Positions 57,425-64,000 of a DNA stretch of 64,000 bases are shown here, piece after piece. Position 1 is the first letter of the stretch. Each line of letters opens with the position of its first letter. The notes under the pieces are model-generated. The model worked only from the letters and a program-made list of their open reading frames with translations, had not been told where the DNA came from and did not search any database. A program made the translations under genes and the position numbers. Location: assembly GCF_026745355.1 (NCBI RefSeq), contig NC_079206.1:31853323-31917322 (forward strand), read 5' to 3'. This stretch comes from Beta vulgaris subsp. vulgaris. Its lineage: Eukaryota > Streptophyta > Magnoliopsida > Caryophyllales > Amaranthaceae.

Positions 57425-58250
57425 TCCTATGACCCTTCTTCTGGCAATAGTTACAGGTTAAATCTCCCTTGCAGTCCTCCCAGGATGGTTTTTGTCACAA
57501 ACTTGCAATGATGCACTCTCAGGTTCCCTGCGACTATCCTGGTTTTCTCCTTGGAAATTCCCATTTCCATTCCGGTTTTTCTTAAATTACCTTGGTTTCC
57601 CCAGTACTAACCTCTTTTCTCTTTTCCAACTATTCCCATTCCTTATCCTCCTTGATTGCAACCCATAAATATGTGAAGCTCTCCCATACACCACATCTAA
57701 AGATGTAAAGGTTTCACCCCCTAATCCCGCTGGATTTCATCAGTCAACCCTTGTTCGAACCTCTGAGCCTTAAGCTCCTCAGTAGCTACCACCTCAGGTG
57801 CAAACCTAGACAGGGTTATGAATTTACTATAATATTCAGAAATAGTCATACTACCCATTCTAAGGTTGATGAACTCTTGAGCTTTCTGTTTTCTCATGAA
57901 GGCACGGTAAAACTTTCCCTCACACAACCACAAAGGCTTCCCAATTGAATCCCTCAGCAGCACTCAATCTAGCCCCGTTTTCTCTCCACCACAAATCGCC
58001 TCATCCTTTAGATATAAACAGCCTGGCCTACTCTAATTAGCAGGGCAATTACTACTTCAAATAATTTCTCAAATTCCCTAATCCAGTTCTCTAGGAAGGT
58101 AGGGTCATATTGTCCCTTAAAGTAAGGTGGTTTCACTTTGGCCAGTCTTTCGAACATCTCTCCAGCAGTCTCTGGACGTTCGACCTTGTCCTGATTCAGT
58201 TTCTCCGCCAAGAGGCGAATAGCATCAGCTAGTTCAGTGTTGTTAGCCAT
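57425..58250 (-). pseudogene. E2 gag, frameshifted
   Basis: MANNTELADAIRLLAEKLNQ, then PPYFKGQYDPTFLENWIREF, and after a shift near 58010 FYRAFMRKQKAQEFINLRMG and RFAPEVVATEELKAQRFEQG. The Cys/His knuckle region (57430-57500) is broken. Confidence 0.83.
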
Positions 58251-58739
58251 TCTACTTCGGGACCTGAAAGTAATATAACTCTACTCAGGTTCCAGAAAAC
58301 TTAATAGTCATCTAAGCAAGGTAACACTTGATTTGATCATTAAAGATCGCATCAACATATAATTCCTTCTAAGTTTCAACAAGAAGTGTTCTCTAATATT
58401 CATATAATTGTTCACGTAAATAAATTCATATCAACATGAAATGGAATTGAGCAAGAAAATTAATCACATAATGAAAATCAAATAAATAAAAATATTTCCC
58501 ATCACGTGCCCAAAATAAATTCTTACTCCCTCCAATAAAATAAACAATATCTTTATTCTTCCATAGAAGGGAAAAAATGTGAAATAAAATAACAACTAGT
58601 ATCTATTTTTTCCTAAAATGATAACTCTATAAAACACCTTTGTCTTGTTGGCACACATCCAACATTATTCTTATAACTAAATCTTATGTATATCTATATA
58701 TATAAAAAAAAGTATATAAGTATTATATAACCTATGGCA

Positions 58740-59120
58740 CTACATTGCCATTTTATCCTTATCTTCCTTATAGCTCAGGTATGAAGGTTTCATCACTAGC
58801 TTCATCCTCTTCTTCGTCCTCATATAATCGATGAACTTTCTCTGATCTTAGATCTTCTAAATAGGTTGGTGTCTTCGTCCTCTTCAGGTTCAGACGCATA
58901 CCTGAAACATGCATCGTAGATATCCTCCCTAGTGGTACCCCTAGCACGGTCCATTTCTATGATGACTTCATCATCCCTAGCAAATTCCTTCCTCAAAATA
59001 CAACGCATCGTCCAATGCAGGTCTTCATACTCTCTATGGTCAATGGGTGCATGAAAGTCGTCGGCTTCATCGTCAGTCAGAACGATGGGGTTAAAATAAT
59101 TTCCTAGATTAGCAGCCATA
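58740..59120 (-). pseudogene. E2 pre-gag accessory ORF
   Basis: Starts MAANLGNYFNPIVLTDDEAD and continues DHREYEDLHWTMRCILRKEF, then RDDEVIIEMDRARGTTREDI and acidic EPEEDEDT. The first 95 or so codons are open. A shift follows, and the E1-like end reaches TAG at 58740-58742. Compare E1 8104-8493. Function unknown. Confidence 0.62.
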
Positions 59121-59829
59121 TTCGTAGAGCTACAACACAATAAACCGGAAGGTTTAACACTCTCTCTAATGTGTTCCCACAAATATCAAGGGGTAAACAA
59201 AAACAAAGGCATGTAAATATACACTTTGCAGGCAAGAATTATAAACAGTTAGCAGGAAAAAAATATTCAGTATCAATAGCAGGGAAGTATAATAATAATG
59301 CATCATTACAGAAAGAAATGATAATATGCATATGCAGGGAAGAAAAATAATAAGATATGCTGAACTAACTTTTAATGCAGGCATATAATATTTCTATCCT
59401 ATATGCCCTTCTTATACTACCCATTCTCACAATGCAATACTATAAACCTTAAAGGCATGAAAATAATGCAGACACTTTTTATAAATAACATTACTTAAGT
59501 GTCTAAAAAAAATTTCGAATAATAATAAAAAAAAATTCGAACCTATGGATTTCCGAAAAAAAATTCGACTCGACAAATAATAAAAATTTTCGGACTTAAT
59601 ATTTATTCGAAGAAAAAAAAAATCGAAGCTTGTATTTTCCGAAAAAAAATTTCGAACCCTCAAATTTCTGAATTTTTTTTTTCGGTATATAATAAAAATT
59701 TCTGGTTAAAAAAAAATATATTCTATGTTCAACTTTTCGAAATAAAAACGTAGGAGCAATACTAAGGTTTCCTTCAAATAACTAATAAGCTAGTTAGTTA
59801 GGCGCCTATAAGTCTTAAACTAACCTAAA

Positions 59830-59844
59830 GCTCCCAGATACCAC
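59830..59844 (-). other. E2 primer binding site
   Basis: On the minus strand GTGGTATCTGGGAGC, directly inside the 5' LTR. Two bases longer than the usual TGGTATCAGAGC, so probably altered. Confidence 0.65.
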
Positions 59845-59846
59845 TT

Positions 59847-62362
59847 TGTAACACCCCGATAATTCTCTCTTTCTCAAAAATACTTTTATAATAAACCTTA
59901 GAGAATTACCCAGGCATTATCGCCTGTGTGATAACGTTTCGGCTTACTCAGAAATTTTGCAGCGGAAAACAACTTACTAAAAATCAACTTTAATAAAACT
60001 TATGAAATCAATAACAATATCTGAAACTAATAAAACACACCAACTTAAAACTAATGTCTGAAAACACAAGTTCCTACGAAAGCAACTTAAATAATACTAG
60101 TAATACAATGAGTCTCTCCATTCCAGATTCCCAATGAGATGCATCTGCGAACCTGTAATGTCAATGCTTTCGCGACTCTGCTCCCCCGAAGGTTCACCAC
60201 AGGATCAATAGGCAAAGCCATGATCACACACACAGCAAGCACGTAATCAGCAAAGCTGAGTACTACATATCAGGCATAAATAATCCTACACATGATGCTA
60301 CAAAAATAACTTGCAGGGATAAATAATAATTTAAACATATAATAATCTGCATACAACTATTACTGAACTAGACTCTAAACTTTATTTCTTTCTTTAAATG
60401 GAATAGTTATTGGACGAGTTGACTTATCTAAAAATAGGAAATATGGGAGCTACCACATATTCCAAAAATGACCTGCGATATCGAGGAACCTTTGAACTGA
60501 AAAGGATGGTGATCAATCCATTCCTAGAAGAAACCCATGGCACGCTCACCATGCATTTCCAACCCTTAGTGTCCAACTCTAGACGTGCACAGTCTAAAGT
60601 CTATAACTTATTCTCGTTGCACTTTACATTAATTATATTTTATTACTTGTGTTGACACAAACAAACAAGTAACACATAATTAATACTCAACAATCATAAC
60701 AAAATCTCTTTTTATCTTTGGATTAACAAGTGATCACAACCCATCAATCAAGACTCTTTAACTCCTTTTTATACTTTACTAACTTGCTTGTTGAACCTAG
60801 CCAACAATAAACTTTACCTTTATATAGTAGTAGAACTTGAACTTACCAAATAAGGTCACGGTCCTTATAAGATAATAAATACTCAAAGAATACATGTAAG
60901 ACATGATTCACTCTAACTTATATTAATTCACTCACGAATTAATAAATAAACTTGACTTATCCTGCTTGCATCAATCTTCCATACAAACATTTATAACATA
61001 AACACTTCTAGTTACATGTAGCACACAGCAGCAATAACATGTAAAAATATTCCAGTAATCATATATATGAACAAATAGAGTCCTATACATGATACTAATA
61101 AATAAAATACTCTTAAGCATGCTTCTAAATCACATAGCACGTAGACGATGTACGTACCTTGTATAAACCAATCGGTAGGCCACTTTTACTCGCTAAAAGT
61201 CTCCTACAACGAAATCTCCGCCTAGAAAATAAAGTAATGAAATAAATATCTCGAACTAAAAATTTACAGCAACTTTAAAACGATCAAAACCCCCTTAAAC
61301 GTGTTTTTAAAATACCAAACTTTCGTTATTTTTAATCCCTAGTATAGTACAACTATTCTAGTGATTAAAAATCATTTAAAACTCTTAAAATACTTATTTT
61401 CTGAAATTACAGCACTTATAATATTTAATAAATTTCTGAAAATATTTCAATACATATAAAATTATGTACTAACCAAATCTCATGATTTATACTTTATATA
61501 TATAGTTTCTAGTAATTAAAAACCCTAAAAACTATAAATTTCATGATAAAAACTATAAAAAAACTTAACATATTAAATCTGAAATTTATATAATAATAAT
61601 CATAATAACCGAAAATATATTTATATAAATAAAACAGTACTTTAATTCATAAACATGATAAATATCAATATAATAACATAAAAACTAGTATTTTAATGGA
61701 ATCTTAGAGAGGAAGAAAGAAAAACAACCAACAATAATGAGGAAAAGAGGCGCCGGACAGCAGCAGCCACGACAGGGAAACCGGCAGCAGCGGGTTCGGC
61801 TCTTGAGAAGTATTCTGACGTTTCTTGTTGAACAAGAAACTTACTTGAAGAAGAAGAAACAAACTTTTGGGAGAAAATGAAAAACGACGCACGAACCAAG
61901 AGGAGAGAGAAAGTGCCGAGTGAAAAGAGAGGAATTACGTGAGAAGAGGAGAAAATAAAGTGTAGGGTGAAAATATTTTGGGTTTTTAGGATATTTATAT
62001 AAAGGCTTTTACTTGTGGGCTTAGGAAAAGAGATTTTAATTAATGAAACTTGATGACTAACAAGATGGGCTATTAAGACTTTAGTCATCAAATGACTCTT
62101 TCCCTTTTTATCACTTTTTGGGCTTTCGATTCCATTAACTTCCTTTTCAATATACTTTTAATATTTAAAACTCTTATTAAAACATGCTTAATTAAAACAT
62201 TTCAAATTTTATTAAGCTATGAAAAATAATTTCAGTTGACTTTTAAAATAGTCAACCCTTTTTAAAAGTCAAATCATTTTCCAAACTCATTTGGATTTAA
62301 ATATAACTACATAAATACTTTAATATATTTATGAAAATTCTTTAAAATTGTGGGGGATTACA
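59847..62362 (-). repeat. E2 5' LTR (right side)
   Basis: 2516 bp. TATA-like box at about 61993-62004 and the palindrome, with one base lost, at 61818-61841. Confidence 0.92.
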
Positions 62363-62367
62363 TGCCA
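62363..62367. repeat. E2 target site duplication, right
   Basis: TGCCA, matching 51025-51029. Confidence 0.9.
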
Positions 62368-63190
62368 GAAGGTGAAAATGCAACATATGAATCCTGGAGG
62401 AAAATTGCAACCGTTGGAAGTGCCAGGATGAAAATGGGAATCTATCTCTATGGATTTCATCATGGGATTAACGAATACGAGGTCAGGAAAGACTGTAATA
62501 TGGGTAATAGTGGATCGTTTGACCAAGACGATAAGATTCGTGGCAATGAATGATACTTGGTCGTTGAAACAATTGGCTGATGCTTACTTTAATGAGGTAG
62601 TTAGGCTACATGGTGTTCCGAAGGACATCGTTTCGGATAGGGACTCGAGATTCTTGACTAAGTTCTGGAAACAGCTCCAGACAGCCGTGGGTACACTATT
62701 GAAATTCATCACAACTTTTCACCTAGCAATAGATGGTCAAACAGAAAGAACCATTCAGACCTTGGAGGATATGTTGAGAGCATGCGTAATGGATTTCGGA
62801 GGATATTGGGATGATCATTTAATGTACATTGAGTTTTCGTACAGCAACAGTTATCACCCAAGCATAGGAATGGCACCTTATGAGGCATTGTATGGACGGA
62901 AATGTATGAGTCCTATATGTTGGAATGATGTGAAGGAATCGTTGAATTTAGGACCAGAAATGATAGAAGAGACTACCAACAAGGTGAAGTTGATTCAAGA
63001 GCGTATGAAAGCAGCTCAAGATCGACAAAAATCGTATGCCGATCAAAGGAGACGAGATTTGGGATTTGTAGATGGAGAGAAAGTGTTGCTGAAAGTTTCA
63101 CCAACCAAGGGAGTAATGAGATTCGGTAGGAAAGGAAAGCTAAGTCCTCGTTATATTGGAACCTATGAGGTATTGGAAAGAATTGGACAA
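62363..63190 (+). pseudogene. E3 integrase core, right of E2
   Basis: After the duplication the text resumes with the rest of the zinc finger. Then come the catalytic core, first Asp in ISMDFIMGLTNTRSG, second in DIVSDRDSRFLTKFW and Glu in GQTERTIQTLEDMLR, and the GPY-like module (SPTKGVMRFGRKGKLSPRY). It ends at ERIGQ where the CACTA element begins. A frame change near 62450 separates the first residues from the core. Confidence 0.87.
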
Positions 63191-64000
63191 CACTAGGGGA
63201 AAAAAAAGGAAGGAGGGCTGCGCTTTTTCTATAAGCGCATCCCTACTAGTGAAGGGCAGCGCTTTTCTTCAAAAGCGCAGCCCTACATAACAGAAGGGCT
63301 GCGCTTTTTCTAAAAGCGCAGCCCTTCACTTAGTAGGGCTGCGCTTTTAAAAAAAGCGCAGCCCTTCTCACAGTATGAAGGGTTGCGCTTGTCTAAAAAA
63401 CGCAGCCCTTCTAAAGAAGGGCTGCGTTTTTTAGACAAGCGCAACCCTTTATGGGTTTTTTTTTATTATTTGAAAAGAAGTGGCATTGGGCTTGTAAAAT
63501 AATAAGCGGGCTACTAGAGTTTTCATTCTCACGCCCTCATTCTCATTTTTCACGCCCTCTTCCTTCACTCATTTTCTCTCTCTCACAAATGCTGCAGTTT
63601 CATTCTCTCTCTCATTCCCAGTTTCATTCTCTCACAAACGATTTCACTCATTTTGATTCTCTTTCTCACAAACGATTTCACTAATTTTCTCTCTCTCGAA
63701 CTTCGTCTTTGAGTCATCCTCATCACAAACGATCTTTCGTTCGAAAAAGAAGGTGAAGCAACTAAGGCGATTTTGGGGGACTGTGCTCCACCCCGGTGAA
63801 CTCATGCGGTTCCGACATGCCCAGAGGCCAGAGGCGAAACGGTCCGGACTATGAATATGAAGAGACGAAGAAGGTGAAGCAACGAAGATGAAGATACGAA
63901 GAAGGAAACTATGATAATTCAAGATCTCGATTTAATTGAGTTTTTTTTTTCTTACTACTTACCGATTTTTTTTTCTTGATTTTTCGTTCAATTTTAATTT
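63191..64000 (+). mobile_element. CACTA (En/Spm) transposon, left end
   Basis: Begins CACTAGGGGAAAAA directly inside the E3 integrase after CAA, a possible 3-bp duplication. Its first 260 bp carry inverted subterminal units AGGGCTGCGCTTTT and AAAAGCGCAGCCCT, alternating in orientation at least four times (63205-63445). That is the standard transposase-binding layout of CACTA elements. From 63500 on the sequence is CTCTC-rich and could be a 5' leader. The element leaves the window. Short ORFs at 63451-63922 are not recognised. Confidence 0.85.

Larger units (their letters stand above)
51030..62362 (-). mobile_element. E2: second Tekay-like chromovirus, inserted in E3
   Basis: 11,333 bp on the minus strand with LTRs of 2496 bp (left) and 2516 bp (right), TGTAAC to GATTACA as read on the plus strand. 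Duplication TGCCA at 51025-51029 and 62363-62367. Same family and gene order as E1 but clearly diverged in the LTRs. Gag, protease, RT, integrase and chromodomain are all broken by small indels. Confidence 0.93.
36410..63190 (+). mobile_element. E3: Ty3/gypsy element, host of five insertions
   Basis: A 5' LTR (36410-44802), primer site, pre-gag ORF, gag, protease, RT, RNase H and integrase run on the plus strand. Gag, RT and integrase resemble E1 and E2, so it is probably also a Tekay-type chromovirus, but its chromodomain region is not visible. Insertions are a copia element, a LINE tail and a Tourist-like MITE in the LTR, a solo LTR and E2 in pol, and a CACTA transposon at the right. Nonsense codons disable gag and RT. 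Its 3' LTR is outside the window. Confidence 0.85.

Noticed and set aside
63205..63445. Regular palindromic units considered as a CRISPR-like array or integron sites
   Set aside because: They follow a CACTA tip in plant DNA and alternate in orientation without unique spacers.

Overview
This is plant nuclear DNA, most likely from a eudicot. The signs are spliced plant genes with GT/AG introns, plant Ty3/gypsy chromoviruses and Ty1/copia elements, mariner/Stowaway, hAT-like, Tourist-like and CACTA DNA transposons, a tRNA-derived SINE, and two plastid DNA fragments. I cannot name the species. Transposable elements and their nested insertions fill most of the window. Two broken host genes lie on the minus strand.

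Bases 1-25553 hold the middle and C-terminal exons of an ArfGAP gene like AGD14, read right to left. Its exons are 25191-25553, 19421-20110, 19055-19186, 673-768 and 507-587. One intron (769-19054) is 18.3 kb long. It contains a mariner-like element (891-17267) inserted at TA in a (TA)n tract, with a transposase on one strand and a second gene of 260 codons on the other. The transposase gene is split by an 11.4-kb Tekay-like retrotransposon called E1 (4852-16237, target duplication CACAT). The intron also holds several (TA)n-flanked MITEs and a plastid fragment with trnR-UCU.

Bases 25552-36409 begin with a 1.05-kb element with 22-bp inverted ends that abuts the AGD14 exon. Next come four exons of a pentatricopeptide repeat (PPR) gene resembling Arabidopsis At3g59040. 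Only its N-terminal half is present and it carries an in-frame stop. Neither the ArfGAP exons nor the C-terminal PPR exons are visible between the two genes, so the locus looks like a PPR/AGD14 junction. A plastid 23S rRNA fragment, Stowaway and foldback MITEs, a GC-rich hAT-like MITE, a second SINE copy and a decayed GRF zinc-finger remnant follow.

Bases 36410-64000 are a second Ty3/gypsy element, E3, on the plus strand. Its 5' LTR holds a complete 4.8-kb copia element, a LINE tail and a Tourist-like MITE. Its pol gene is split by a 1.7-kb solo LTR and by a complete minus-strand Tekay-like element, E2 (51030-62362), of the same family as E1. It is finally cut by a CACTA transposon that starts at 63191 and leaves the window. 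Target duplications give the order: E3 first, then the others; the mariner first, then E1.

No element here looks fully coding-competent. E1 and E2 are broken mainly by small indels, E3 mainly by nonsense substitutions. The most unusual points are the two-gene mariner element, the small acidic ORFs between primer site and gag in all three gypsy elements, a palindrome kept in all four E1/E2 LTRs, duplicated polypurine tracts, and the PPR/AGD14 junction.
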